From the NCBI GenBank assembly GCA_032191485.1, contig JAVDOI010000003.1, positions 1,054,001-1,118,000 on the forward strand: a stretch of 64,000 nt of DNA. The letters run 5' to 3'. The notes below the pieces were generated by a model. The model made no database searches. It was given only the letters and a program-made list of their open reading frames with translations, and was not told the DNA's origin. Both the position numbers and the translations under genes were made by a program. The DNA comes from Leptoclinus maculatus. Taxonomy: Eukaryota; Chordata; Actinopteri; Perciformes; Stichaeidae. Shown here in pieces: positions 37,086 through 50,143 of the stretch. Numbering within the stretch: position 1 is the stretch's first letter; the number at the start of each line of letters is the position of its first letter.

Positions 37086-38430
37086 AGTAGGGTGTAAAAA
37101 GCTTCGCACTATAGAAACAAAGTGTTCCCATAAATGCTGTCACATAATATGGATTTCAAGGGTTTAAACTTGCACTTGAAAGGCACTTTAGAAGCATTCA
37201 AGTCTGTCTAGCATTTGGGTTGATTTTCCTAAGAACAGCTCCAAGAGATTTCAGTTGAATACACGGACTATTCAAAGAGTAGGGGGGGGGGGGGGGGGGC
37301 AAATGCAAATGTGTCAGTGCAAATGGCAGTGTGGTACCTGCTATTGAGCCATGCCTGTGTCCAGTCATTTTCTACTTAAATGGTTTCAATTCAGTGCTAA
37401 CGTCATGTTGTCAGAGGACAGAAATGCCCCGGCCGCTTTCTTTCAGGGGTCATCAATCATTCATTATAACCAGAATCCATCAGCCAATCCTGGTAATTAC
37501 TGATTACAGGCAGGCAGCGATGTGGCAGGATCGAGGAAACACACACACAAGCGTGCACACTGCTGTCTGACCGTGTGTCATGTCAGAAAACAGAAACACA
37601 TTTACACATTAGAAGGTCTGAAACATGCTCCCCCCCCCCCCCCCCCCCCCTTTCACGGAGGTGCTACTTAACACACTTTGAAATTATAAGAAATTCAAAT
37701 CAGCTCTACAGGCTGTGGCAGGGACATAATGGAACCTAGAATTATTCTATCAAAACAAGCCGGCACAGACGGGATGGATTGAAAACATTAGAATTTAAAC
37801 ATCAGCCCTGTCTTTAAAATGTCTTTTACACGTCCACATAGGATTGTCATGCCAGTGTTTGAAAAGGGCATTTAGTATTTACATACATCCCCCATCACCA
37901 ACATCCCCCATCCAACATACAGAAGGCAATTGTAACTCATTCAATTCATCCAATCAGAAACAAGCTATAGTGATGACACTTAGTCTGCACATGCTCAGTA
38001 GGATTATTTCTCTGCCTGTGTAAAAGGAGCAGGAGTCTTTCCCCTTGGCAGAAGTTTTTAAACATAAAAGTTATTTTGAGGTATGAATTTTAACTTGCAT
38101 CAATTTAAGCACAATCAAATTAAGGATCACTAATAAGGACTTGTTATAACTAGCATTATTTTATTTTACCTCAGCATAGCTAATAATAAATTAGCATCTG
38201 TCTTGATTAATGTCTGATTTAATGCACCACTCCTGTGACACCTGTACGGTAGAGTAATGCTGGGAAACATGCTAAATTCTAACATGCTCATGGTGGATAA
38301 ACTGGGACTGGGACTGCATTCACTGAGGAGCTTCGCCCTTCAGTGAGATGTGTGAGGACTCTCTGCTGTTTGAGACTGTTAGTCCCTGATGTGACGGTAG
38401 ACCTTCATTCAGTTCAAACGTTCTGAATTT
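37086..38430. other. No gene seen; G run and C run
   Basis: G18 at 37282-37299 and C21 at 37630-37650; otherwise unique. Confidence 0.4.
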
Positions 38431-38433
38431 ATA

Positions 38434-38697
38434 GGCCAACTGGACTAGTTCAACTGGGACCAGAGAGCCTGAGTGGACTAGTTATACTGGGACCAGAGAA
38501 GCCAACTGGACTGGTTAAACTGGGACCAGAGAGCCTGAGTGGACTAGTTATACTGGCACCAGAGAAAGCAAAGTGGACTGGTTATACTGGAGCCAGATAG
38601 GCTGTGAACTGTTATACTGGGACCAGGGAGGCTAAGTGGACTGGTTATACTGGAACCAGACCGACGGAGTGGATTGGTAATACTGTGACCAGAGAGG
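38434..38697 (+). repeat. Minisatellite, unit about 38-40 bp
   Basis: Seven or so diverged units of the form GTGGACTAGTTATACTGGGA then CCAGAGAGGCTAA. Confidence 0.85.
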
Positions 38698-38899
38698 ACT
38701 TTGTCGCCACTGACCAAGCTGCCGTATTTGACGACTTGGGAGAGAGGACAGGCTGGTTATTATGAACGTTCTCAATGTGCACATTAAAGTTGTAAAGCCA
38801 GACAATAAAAACATATCAAAACAAATTGCACCTGGCTAATATTCATTAAAGACTGCTTGGTGCTTTTGATGCTTGATGCTGTTGGTTAAATATTTGCAC

Positions 38900-39067
38900 T
38901 ATTGTTTAGTCAGTTAATTAAATATTATTCTATTTTATTGTAGCTATATATTGTGAATTTAAAATTTTTATATTTGTTTATATTTTTTACTCTGCTATTT
39001 TTATTGCTTACCTGTATGTATAAATGCTGCCGTAGCGAAAATGTCCCTTGTGGGATTAATAAAGTAA

Positions 39068-39104
<37 letters not shown>
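38900..39104 (+). mobile_element. LINE 3' tail with (TATC)n
   Basis: Ends GTCCCTTGTGGGATTAATAA then AGTAACTATC repeated: a common fish LINE 3' end whose tail is a (TATC)n microsatellite (39069-39104). Confidence 0.5.
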
Positions 39105-39107
<3 letters not shown>

Positions 39108-39300
39108 GTGGAATAGACCCTGATGCTGTGGTACCTGCCTCTTCCTCTTGTATTGTAGACAGTACATTCATCATCTTCATCCTGACTATGAATGCCTGAA
39201 GCTGATTTCATGGTAATCCATCCAATAGTTGTAGAGAGACTGCTCTGAAAACCACAAATGTCAACCTCGTACAGTAGTGGCACTAAAGGAAAAGTCAAAA

Positions 39301-39546
39301 GGGGGGCGACCGTGGCTCACTGTTAAGAGGGTTAAGAGGGTTGTCTGGTAACCGCAAGGTCGAAGGTTCAATCCTTGACTGGGACGTGTCATGTGTCGAA
39401 GTGTCCCTGAGCAAGACACTGTACCCCTAGCTCCCCGGGCGCCTGTCATTGGCAGCCCACTGCTCCCTATATACAGGGATGGATCAAATGCAGAGAAAAT
39501 TTTCCCCCGTAACGGGATAAATATAGTGTAATAAAAAAAAAAAAAA
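39301..39546 (+). mobile_element. tRNA-derived SINE (V-SINE-like)
   Basis: tRNA-like head with box A (TGGCTCACTGTTAAGAGG) and box B (AGGTTCAATCC), conserved body CTGAGCAAGACACTGTACCC and GGGCGCCTGTCATTGGCAGC, and a terminal A14 run. The head has suffered a short GGTTAAGA duplication. Confidence 0.8.
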
Positions 39547-39549
39547 GAT

Positions 39550-40820
39550 CCCCAAAGTTAATCATCTGTGGACCATGAATGTCTGTATCAAATTTCATGC
39601 AATCCATCCATTTGTTTTGGAGAAATCTCAAGTCGGGCCAAAGTCAGACATTGCAATTCACAAAGCATGTCACTAGCGCGGCTAATGCAAACTTGCATGC
39701 ATCCTTTTAGTTCCATATTACATCAGAGCCTAAGATATTACATCTTTGTTGGTTAGATGTTTCAATACTGTAGCTGTACAAGTGTACAGTGGCCATAGTG
39801 AGTGCTTTTGCTTAGCTGGTCTCCATTTTTGCAAGTGATTTACAACAATGTAGAAAAATAAAACATGAACACACTCTCAATGTTAAGCTCTGGTCTTTTT
39901 TAAAAAGCAGTTTTTTTATGGAGGACTGGCCATCAGAGCCTCAGAGAGCAAATGAAGAAGGAGGGAGGTGACATGATGACATGAAGCAGCTTTCGGGCAG
40001 CTGCATTTCAACATGTGTTTCTGCTTCCAGTAGCTCTGGTATATGGCCAAGAAGTGGACAATATCCAGGGCTGGTGGCAATGAGTTCCATCACACAATAC
40101 TGATCTAGGATCTGTTCTCATTGCAGTGTCCAAACCAAGCTGGTCAATGCTTGTTCCGAGCTTTGGAAGCTGGGGCCTGCCTGACTACTGCAAAATATAA
40201 GAAGGATTATGTCCAACATTGTTCATCCCATCAACAGAAAAAAACTCTTGTAAGTGTATTTGCTAACTCATCTGTTCAAATTATGTATATATTATGTATA
40301 TATGGCTTAAGTGTTTATGGTTATGCATAATTAAGGGTGTGGCAGCATTGAGTCGTGCCTTTCTTGGCTTGCTATTATGGTTTTATATATATATATATCT
40401 TAGTAATATGTTAACACTAATCAGCAGGTATCGGTGTCTGTGTCATCATACCTGGCTTGTTAGCATAGCTGGTTGTCACACGAAGGAGTCGGCTGTTCAT
40501 TTTGTCCAGTAAGAACATTATAAACAAGCCTGTTTTTCACTAGCCAAAAATATCATCCCAATTAATATTAATATCATTATTATTATTAATATCCAACATG
40601 AATTATAGCTGCACCTTGCTAACCATGCCAGCTAGCTTGTGCTAGCCTTGGCTGGTAGGTTGCGGTTTGTTATGCTAATGGTACCTGGCCCAGCAGGTTG
40701 TTAAACGTCAATCATGTCCATTACATGCATTACTACCATAATTATGTACAGTAAAAAAAACACTTATTTGCTAGATTGATTTAAAGTATGTAAATGCATG
40801 AATCAGCATATTTACTTTTA
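39550..40820. other. No gene seen
   Basis: AT-rich unique sequence with short (AT)n at 40386-40400. Confidence 0.3.
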
Positions 40821-41245
40821 AACATGCTGTCAACCTCTTAAAAGAAACCCAATCTTGATTCTTCTGTACTTGGCAATTTTAGACCCATTTCTAAACTTCC
40901 GTTTCTATCAAAAGTTTTAGAGAAAGTGGTTTCAACCCAGCTTTTATGTGTCTTAATAACGTTTTCGAGAAGTTTCAGTCAGGTTTTAGAGCTTTACATA
41001 GCACAGAAACTGCCCTCCTCAAGGTATCCAATGATCTCCTTTTAGCAGCCGACAGAGGGGAGAGCTCGATTTTAATTATTTTAGGCAGCCTTTGACACAA
41101 TAGACCATGATATTTTAATCAACCGTTTTAAAACCTGGGTTGGCATCAAGGACACTGCACTTAGGTAGTTGGTTTTATTCTTACCTTTTAGATAGAACCC
41201 ACTCACCATAGGCAGTCACCATAGGCAATTACGCATCCTCTACAC

Positions 41246-41796
41246 CAGTGATTCTCAACTGGTGGGTCGCGGACCCGTTTTCAGGCCTTTGCCTGAAAAA
41301 TAAATAATAATCCTGTGCTTTTATTTTGCAGGGGATTTTTTATGTACCGGAGTGCCGTCTATTCACACTCCTTAACAATATTTGGCGTTAATGCCTTGTA
41401 ATGCTAATATCAGCAGAGGATAAACTGAAAACTATCCCTCTGTCTAATGACACCATCAGTAGGCGAATTGAAGACGTGTCGGATGACATCAAACAACAGA
41501 CCACAGCTCGAATTTAGGCAAGTGGTCATTCTGCATTACAAATGGACGAATCTACAGACATCACAAACAAAGCAGTTTTACTGGTTTACGTGAAACATGT
41601 GTGGGACGGGGACTTACAGGAACAATTTCTCTGCACAAGAGAGCTCCTACTACTATGATTGCAGAGGACATGTTCAGCTCAGGTTCAAACTGCACCATCT
41701 TTACATTAAAGACATTTTAGAAGTTGAAAATTTGGGTCGCGGCTTGTCATGGTGGGTGATGGTGGGTCCCGCAGCCAGACCAGTTGAGAACCACTG
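41246..41796. mobile_element. Internally deleted hAT transposon in the LINE
   Basis: Inverted ends CAGTGATTCTCAACTGG and CCAGTTGAGAACCACTG. 8-bp flanks CTCTACAC and CTCTACAT (7 of 8 agree). The inside encodes broken ZBED-type transposase pieces: LSNDTISRRIEDVSDDIKQQ and ALQMDESTDITNKAVLLVYV. Confidence 0.85.
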
Positions 41797-41821
41797 CTCT
41801 ACATCTCACATTACTTGTGGT

Positions 41822-42040
41822 GTACATCCAGTGATCCGCCTTTCTTTGTACAGGGTGTTTGTTGATTTGCCTATGTTGTTTTTAGCCATTTTTTTTTTTT
41901 TTATGTTTGTCATACTGTATTGTGTCTGTGCTATTTGTGTCATTTGTGTGGACTGTGCTGCTGCCTCTTGGCCAGGTCATCATTGAAAATGAGAATTGGT
42001 TCTCAACTGATTTTTCCTGGTTAAATAAAGGTAATAATAA
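41822..42040 (+). mobile_element. LINE type A 3' UTR copy inserted in LINE B
   Basis: Nearly identical to 1300-1520 (GTTGATTTGCCTATGTTG, CTGCCTCTTGGCCAGGTC, CTGGTTAAATAAAGGTAATA). It separates CGV from PQG of the LINE B reverse transcriptase. Confidence 0.8.
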
Positions 42041-42550
42041 TAATACCGCAATGTTCAATTTTAGGTCACATTTATTTTCCATATACATGCTCCCACTTGG
42101 TCATATCATCCAACGTCACAATGTTTCTTTTCATTGCTATGCAGACGACACACAGCTATACCTTCCCTTGAGACCTGATGACCCCAGAAGCCTAGCTGCT
42201 GTCTTAATGATATCAACTGTTGGATGGCACAACATTTTTCTTCAACTCAATAACTCAAAATCAGAAATCATAATATTTAAAAATGCCCTTGGCCCCCTGT
42301 CCGTTAACATAAAGTCCACTGCCAGAAACTTTGGAGTAGTTTTTGATTCAGATTTAAGCTTCAAACCACAAATCACAAAAGTTGTCCATTCCAGTTTTCT
42401 ACAAATTAGAACCATCGCCAAAATCAAAGGAATGCTCTCTAAACCTGACCTGGAAAAAGTAATTAATGTATTCATCTTTTCAAGACTTCATTACTGTAAC
42501 TCCCTTCTTCCTGGCATCAACCAAAAGTCACTCTCTCGCCTCCAACGGCT

Positions 42551-42751
42551 AAGTGGAGAGTAGGGCCGTCCTTCAATCAGAGGATCGACGGTTCGATCCC
42601 CGGCTCCGCTAGTCGCATGTCGACGTGTCCTTGAGCAAGACACTTAACCCCAAAATTGCTCTCATAGGTGTGCCTACGGTGTAGAAATGTGCTAGAATCT
42701 GAATTGTAAGTCACTTTGGATAAAAGCGTCTGCTAAATGACTGTAATGTAA
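42551..42751 (+). mobile_element. tRNA-derived SINE inserted in LINE B
   Basis: Box B GGTTCGATCCC, core CCTTGAGCAAGACACTTAAC, and the teleost 3' domain TCACTTTGGATAAAAGCGTC TGCTAAATG, tail AATGTAA. It interrupts the frame between RLQRL and VQNAA. Confidence 0.85.
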
Positions 42752-43205
42752 CTAGTTCAGAATGCAGCAGCTTGTCTTCTCACTGGTTCTAAAAGACATC
42801 ACATCACCCCAATTCTGGCCTCTCTCCACTGGCTCCCTGTACATTTTAGAATTGATTTTAAGATTTTACTGATCACTTTTAAAGCACGTCTGGGTCTGGC
42901 CCCAACATATATAGAGGAACTGTTGACCCCCTATGAGTCAGCTCGCAGCCTAAGATCCTCGGGTGGGGCCCTTCTGTCTGTTCCAAAGTCGAGGCTGAAA
43001 ACTAAAGGTGACCATGTCTTTGCCATCAGGTCCCCTCAGCTTTGGAACGAGCTGCCTGAGGAGATAAGGCTCGCAGAATCAGTAATCTCTTTTAAATCAC
43101 TTCTTAAAACACAATTTTACAGACTGGCTTTTATGTGATGTCGTCGCTTTGTTGTTCTAATTCTGTTTTCTTTTCATTTGTTGATTTGACTAAATTACTT
43201 TAATA

Positions 43206-43960
43206 AATGCAGTTGCACTCGATTGTTCGGTCCCTATTGCGGGTTGGGTTTGTTGGCGGGATTTGCAGGCTTTCGGCTGTTTTTCGGTGAATGGCTCGGA
43301 CGGGAGCGGTTTAAGTGGCTGGGCACGGCTGGTGTTGCAGGTGGTTTCTGCGGGTTTGGCACGGAGTGCCGCTTTCGGTGACTGCTGTAGTCTCTGAGTT
43401 GTTCGGTCTCTTCACGGTGGGCGTCTTTGGTGCTTGGTCTCCTGCTAAATTTGTACAATGAACCTGAGTGTCCTCTGAATCCTCGATACTGTGTGGGCAA
43501 AACTGAATCTTTAGGTGAAATTCCTAAGGTGGCGTTGTTGTGCTCTGACTATTGGTTAATGTCCACGTAAACTTTAAACCACATCCCACCTTCCTCTCGC
43601 CACATATGGTACAACCCATGTTTACTAAGTTATGGTGTTGCTTGGTTCAAACTAAGCTAGGTTTGAACTTTAGCATAGCTGCGCAACAGGCTGCTGGAGT
43701 CTTGTGTCCTTACACTACACTCTACACTGAACTGTTCCCTCCACTGCAAAGCGTGGGGCCGAAGTGATTCGCAGCCTGCCTCGTCTACCTCGAGAGGCCT
43801 GATAAATACCAAGTGTGATGGCACACCACCAAAACCCAGGGCAGCAGGGGAAGGGGAGCACAGTGCAGCACTGAAACAGAACCAGATTGTTGGGTTCTGG
43901 GAGGTATTACCTAGCCAGCACCTGGCCATAATGGGTCCCACCCCTCTGTGTGTAACTCAA
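43206..43960. other. Unclassified, perhaps repeat-derived
   Basis: GC-richer stretch beyond the LINE end. The minus-strand frame 43234-43500 is basic and Pro/Ser-rich with no recognised domain. Confidence 0.25.
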
Positions 43961-45280
43961 TCTAAAAGCTTAACTCTGTCAAGCTACTGGCAGAGGTCCC
44001 CCATTAATCCAGTACAGGTGCCAAACAGCCCATTCTACCCACGGCAGGGGGAAAAGACCCTTCAATACCTAAATGTGCAGAGATAATATATATTTCTTTC
44101 TGTAGCCAATTATTATCGTTTGCATGTGCCGTCTAAATACAAAAGACACATGAAATAATAAGAGAAGAAAATAGAGCAATCACTTTCAAAATAAGGGATA
44201 TCAGGCAAGACGAAATGCTTGGATTCTTTTCAGCAGACGGATGAAAATCCTTTAAAAACCTTGAAGTCTAGTGGGGGATTGATATGAGACAATGCCCCAC
44301 TTAAACTCCCTGCTCACTTCTTGCCCCTGGAAATTAAAGCTGATTTTAACAGTGCCACCATTGTGATTTACAAATAATTTGACAGAGCGGCTAGAAATCT
44401 TTAATATCCACTGATGACAGAAAGGAATTAGCTGCATATTTCCCCCCAAACTTTTAATTTTCTTCCTCGTTGTGTAAGCCTGGGCCCTAATCCCATCTTT
44501 ATATGGTTGGAGTATTAACCCCCGTCAAAAACACTGGCACAGGTTGCCAGCCCGCTTCAGGGACCCCTTTTGCAAGGCGAGGTTCGTTTGTTCACCGGCC
44601 TCAACGTGGCCTTTGTTGGGCGGGGGGCGGGGCAGCATGAGTGGTTATTCAGGAGCCTGAGAATCAATCCAGTATTACAGTTAAGCCATGTAATAATTAC
44701 CATCATTAGGAGTAACTGGAGCATGGAGATGACCAGGCCCTGCTCATAAACCTGAGGCTAATGCTGCACGTTCCTTGAGACGTTGTCATATACATAATTT
44801 AATAATCCTGGAAATACATATCAACATTCCCCCGCAGCTGAAGACTGCCAGAGCTTTGCCCTGCAGCTCTCTGGCTCCGTGCTCTCCCAGGAGTTTACAA
44901 GGTCAACTTCCATATTTCCCCCCTTCCTTTCCAATCGCACACTGTGAGAGAGGAAGTAAGAGGCTTTTACTGCAACAATCTGTGTAAAATTCAATTACTG
45001 AGTTGGTTTTGGGGTAATTTAAATAACCACTACAATGTATTTCAATTTGTGGTGCCGTGCAGATATTTATTGTCTGGTTTTAGGATACAGTAATTTAACA
45101 GATCCTATTAGCGCAACCCGGTTGGCAGAATAAAATGTTTGCATTGTATGTTTCTGCAAACCACAGATATGTTGAATCCCAAAGTTTCTGAACCAAAAAT
45201 ACCTTATAGCAACATTTCTACATACATGCATATCAACGTTATAGTATTTAAACCGTTTGTGGTGCTTTTGCCATTTCAAA
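43961..45280. other. Unique DNA; CNE-like
   Basis: 44460-44830 is unique with several ATTA/TAAT sites (GTAATAATTACCATCATTAG at 44690-44709) and no credible ORF; candidate regulatory DNA. Confidence 0.3.
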
Positions 45281-45282
45281 AC

Positions 45283-45995
45283 TGCATTCCCAATAAGGCT
45301 TACTTGGTTAGGTATAGTAAAAGATCATGGTTTGGGTAGTCTCGCATCATCAGACATCACGACAGCGCTGTGTCAACGCTAAAGAAATATCTGGCTCAAG
45401 ACATTATCATAATATTATTGGAGGAAAAACGTTGTGGTTAGTTTGTACTTGAAACAAATCACAAGCCTCTTGGCAACGCTAACCACACGATGCAGCGACG
45501 GTGACTTTGCAAAATAGCAAATAGCGGAATGGGAGGAGAATGCCGGGTGATATAGGCTGCCAATCGCAACTTATACAATCAACATCTGGTGAGTCTGAAT
45601 ATGATTTGGGTTAATATAAGTACATTAGTTTTGGTTTACCAAGGGACATGACAAAATATCCTCATACAAGGGTTCTTATGATTAATTACTCCTCATTTTT
45701 TGCGCATTTTCCCACGAAAAAACATGCATACAGTCTTTTTCAAAATAAACTAGGTTAGGTTTAGACAACAAAACTACTTTGTTAGGTTTAGGAAAAGATC
45801 TTCGTTTGGAAGAAGAGAACAGTGGTCTCCTGGGTGTAGGATTGGTGTTTGTTGGGCCCATCTACCTCCACCGCCCCTACAACTCGCACTGTGTGGGCTT
45901 TAACGGTTTTTATAGTGTCTTAAGGGGATAACATACAAAATTATTATCTACGAATTACGGCGGTGTAGCTACAAATGTTGGATGAGACGAGCCTG
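45283..45995 (+). repeat. Dispersed repeat family 3, copy
   Basis: GGTTAGGTATAGTAAAAGATCATGG at the left; GGTTAGGTTTAGACAACAAAAC and GTTAGGTTTAGGAAAAGATC at 45752-45801; right end GTAGCTACAAATGTTGGATG AGACGAGCCTG, the reverse of the left end at 5030. Confidence 0.6.
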
Positions 45996-46839
45996 GCGAA
46001 CACCGGTCTCATGGATGAAAGTCTAATGTTTTACTCATCCATCCACCCCAACCTAACCCCTATGCTGATTTGCGAAGACTTTGATTAAATGTATATGTGA
46101 TGCATCAATTACAAACGCAATCCAGGAGAAAAAAACGTTCTCTCGAAAGGTATTTGACAATGCAGTTTTGGTGTATGGGAACGTATCTTTTAGGAGACCA
46201 GATGGATGGACCTGATGGATGGAATTCACTCATCACGTCAACCGTTTAAAACACTTCATGCCTGAAATCGACAGAACATTTCATTACAGTGAGCATATCT
46301 CTTGCAATAAGCAATGCCTGATAATGCTCTAAAACCCTTATTCAACCTCAAACTGCAACCTCTCAAATTAGACCCCTCTCAGCATGTTGTTATTGGCACA
46401 TAACTGCTGCAGATTTCTATCGCAGCTTGGCTAATTCAATAAGCATGAGGGCATTCTAGCGATAGCCTCGAACCAATTCACTGGGTTATGTTATGGTTAA
46501 TGTAATACTGATTGAATATGCATTCATTGGAAAAACCTGGGAGATTTGCAGATAATACAACTCGGAATAAACGGCAAAAGTTCCAAACACAAGCAGATTT
46601 ATTTTCTTTCTGTGAAGACACGAAGGAAACAACAAAGATGTGTAGTGTCTGTAAACCACAGACTTCTTAGAAAATGTGATCCCTCACAATCAAATGCTTA
46701 AATGCAAAACAGCATGAGCAAATGGAAATACAAAGGTCCATGCAACTGGGATTCAATAAACATTTATGTCTGAAATGCATACCTATAGGAAAAAAAGCAG
46801 CCATTAATTGTGTTGGTACCTTTTCTTGAAACCCTGCGT

Positions 46840-47640
46840 CTGAAAAAATTACGTTTCACACAAATAAACTACATTCTCACTTATGTTTAGAGGGAAACAT
46901 ATTCAACGGTTTGTATGATATCTTGACTTTTCAAAAGTCCAGCCACAAGTGCCAATTTCCCCTTTTCAGAGTAAATTTCTGTCTTAAGAGGAAGCTACTT
47001 AGTTAGGTTTATGAAAAGATTTTGAAATCCTTGGTTAGGTTTCGGCAGCAAAACTACTTAGTTAGGTCAAGATGTTAATATTGATATGTTTGACCTGTAA
47101 CTTCCATATTATTTCCCAAACTTAACACGGTAATTTTGTTGCCTAAACCTAACTTTAGTAGTTTCCTGTGAAGACGGAAGTTTATTTAGAAAGGACTGTA
47201 TACATTGACACTTGTTAATGGCTTTTGTCGGAAAACTGAGGAGTAACTTTTGGTAAGATATATGTATGATGGTGGGGTTTTGTGATCTTTATACTTCCTA
47301 ATTCATGACTACGGGGATTACATACAAATAGATTTTGTGGGATATCTACATGTTATAGCACATTCATTTTTATAACTATAGCTACAAACAGCCTTATTTT
47401 CTCCCAGATTACGTTCACAGTTTGAAACAAAACAAAACAAAAATGCAACAAAACGTTATTTCAGGTTAAGAAAAACATCATGCTTTGGCTTAAAATAAAA
47501 ACAGTTGTTACGTCACTTAATTTACAGACATAAATTAAATAAATCAACATTGATTCCTGGTTTCACACAGGACATGAACAGTGGTCTTCTGGGTGAAAGC
47601 CCCATGTTTGTTTGAACCAACCATCCATCCACCCTGACCT
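46840..47640. repeat. Dispersed repeat family 3, several partial copies
   Basis: TTAGTTAGGTTTATGAAAAG, GGTTTCGGCAGCAAAACTAC, the inverse CCTAAACCTAACTTTAGTAG, and GTGGTCTTCTGGGTGAAAGC. Orientation changes inside the stretch, so more than one copy is present. Confidence 0.55.
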
Positions 47641-49164
47641 CCACTCTATGCAGACTATGATTAGAAAAAGATCTGTGATACATCAAAAACCTATAATCCA
47701 GGAGAAAAGAAACTGACTGCAGTTTCATTGTATGGGATTGTGATTTTTAGGAGACCAGGCTGCTTAGTTGATGACCAGAGGTTGAAGGTACCATCTGCTC
47801 AAGTACTGTACTTTAGTTTGAGGCACCAGTACACACGTTTTATACAATTTTATACTACTTACCTTATGACATTTCGCAAGCAAATATTATACTCCACCAC
47901 AACTATCTTGTTCGCACAAGATTAAAAGAAAAATCATCTTCCAGGACTTCAGGGGCTGTGTAAGGGAATCCCCTCCACTGGACCTTTTCAAAGAAAATCT
48001 TCTCGAAATCAAAATCTAATGTTTCCACAGTTTCTGTTCTGTTTGTAGACTAAGGTCTAACTAAGATTAACAGAATGCTAAAGAAGGCTTTAGGTAGCCA
48101 ATGTCATCAAAATGTGTTGCCCACTCTGTAAAAAGCTTATGAAATATGAAGCATTGTTATTGTATCCAACAGCAGATATATATATATATATATAACGTGA
48201 TGAATATTACAATGTTTTAGATGGCTGATTTTTCCGTATTACGAAGGGAAGGACTGGATGTAAAATATCTGGCAGTTTAACCCCTCTGCTTACTGTATAT
48301 TTACACCTGCAGCAGAATACACATCCACTCAGTCAGAGGGATCAGCCAGGAATTTGGCCAGCTAATTGGGTCTTAACTTTCCAGAGAGAGAGAGAATAGT
48401 CTCTGGCAGACTTTAGCCCGAGTAAAAAGGAAATAGGGGGAAAAAAGTTGGTTCTGAACTTTATTCGCCTTAATTTCCTCTGCAGCGAAAGAGAAGAAAG
48501 ATTAATGAAATATCCTCAAATCCATCCTGTTTCATTTCTATTAAATCAGCAGTGAAATGCAAGCGTCCTGCCCAGGTGGAGGAGGGGGAACTCTGGGATA
48601 AAGTTTCCCCGTGTTCCTAAAGAGACTCGGGCCGCTTTTCTGGTGGTGACCGATGATTTTTCGAAAAATTCAATTGTTGCTGAAGTCTGTATATCAAGTT
48701 GCGCTTTGATTCCCCCTCAGACTCAGTGTTATTACATTAAGCTGGGGTTCATACAATGTTTGGGATAAATAAGACATATTCCGTAAACCAGCCATTTTTC
48801 TCTTTTACTCTGTCTGGCAGTTGCAGAAAAAACACAATTCTCCCGTTGATAGCAGCTTTTTCACCAACTACGACATCATTTAAACTTCGGTTTGTGTAGC
48901 CAGTCAGTATGAGCTGTTTCCACAAATGGAGCTGCACTAAGTAGGTGTAGTGTCAATACAAATGCAAACGGCAGCCTCCTCAGTGGAGTCCATGAAAAAC
49001 ACTGAGACGAGCCCATTGGAGCCCATTGGAGCCCATTGGAGCCCACGGAGCGGCCTAATCTCATCTCAATTAGAATGGACTAATAAGTAGCTCTGTAATT
49101 AATCTGACAATAGAGGAGGCTGGGAAACAAACGTCTTAAAGTGCTAAAGCCATTAGACCTGCAG

Positions 49165-49221
<57 letters not shown>

Positions 49222-49930
49222 GGGGTGTTGGGGGCTCTGGCCCTGGAGGATGCTTGGAAGGAAATAAGGAAAGTTTAAAGCTAGACCAATGATTATTTTT
49301 CATTAACAGTGGATCAAGTGTGTATGTGTAATGTGAGAGAGATCACTCACAGAAAATCCACTCCACACTCCTCTGCAGAGCTTTTCAGTGTATTTGAGCT
49401 TTTAGCTCATTGTTTATGTTTTAGGTCAAATTTACTGATTTAGTTTAACCAATGAGGTGTCAACCTCAATTCCAGATACAGCAGCCATTTTTCAGCAAAA
49501 AAACCCTCTTTTTTTATTTAGTGAAAGTCACAAGACAGAACAGGATGTGGCGAAACATGCATTGAGCACATACAATGGCAATGGCAAAAGAAATGAACAA
49601 AATGTTTTGACTAAAAAAGAATATAAAACGATTTGACCAAGGTAGTCTAGTTCTTATGATGGGAGGTGTTGGTATTAGAGGGTGTCTGTTTGAAGGATTA
49701 TTATTAAGATTTGAAGTGTGGGCGTGTGTAGAAGATTAGTAAGGGGGAGTGGCTTAGATCATTTCTATTAACATTTTTGATCTATTAAGAACAATTAAAT
49801 GAATACATTTTAGAATATTTGATAGAAAGAAAGAAGGAAAAAAAGCCACTTTAAAAAAGGTTGTTGGAAAGATTTTGGAGTGTGAGTTCCCCTGGGAGGG
49901 GTTTTATGATATTTTCTTTGTCTCTTTCTC
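47641..49930. other. No gene seen; CNE-like block and (TG)n
   Basis: 48290-48620 is unique with homeodomain-like sites. Three tandem GCCCATTGGA units lie at 49013-49045; (TG)n at 49166-49218. Confidence 0.35.
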
Positions 49931-49938
49931 TCTTTTTA

Positions 49939-50129
49939 CCATAGACTGTATATAAGAAGTGGACGTAGTCATCGTGGTGTCACCATGATGTCACCCATTA
50001 GTTTGTGGACTGCTGTTTTGAAGCCTTGAGTTTGGCATTGTGGTCATCGCCATCTTGGTTTTTGCAACCAGAAGTGACAAGAGAGGGTGGAACTTAGAAC
50101 AACCGAATGCTGAATAAGAATGTTTTAGG
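49939..50129 (+). repeat. Dispersed repeat family 1, 5' portion (copy 3)
   Basis: CCATAGACTGTATATAAGAAG, GTTTGTGGACTGCTGTTTTG, GCAACCAGAAGTGACAAGAG as in 3489-3640. The 3' part with the CTCF-like motif is absent. Confidence 0.7.
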
Positions 50130-50143
50130 CATTCTTATTCAGC

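Larger units (their letters stand above)
40823..43205 (+). mobile_element. L2/Maui-like LINE (type B), broken and nested
   Basis: Pieces of one non-LTR reverse transcriptase in order: NFRPISKLPFLSKVLEKVV and FQSGFRALHSTETALL (40870-41030); FSIYMLPLG with the catalytic CYADDTQLYLPL (about 42076-42170) and LHYCNSLLPG (42485-42520); LVQNAAACLLTGSKRHHITP then LHWLPVHFRIDFKILL and FAIRSPQLWNELPEEIR (42755-43130). Frameshifts, stops and three insertions (hAT 41246-41796, LINE tail 41822-42040, SINE 42551-42751) make it dead. The 3' end is near 43205 with AATAAATGCAGTTGC. Confidence 0.8.
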
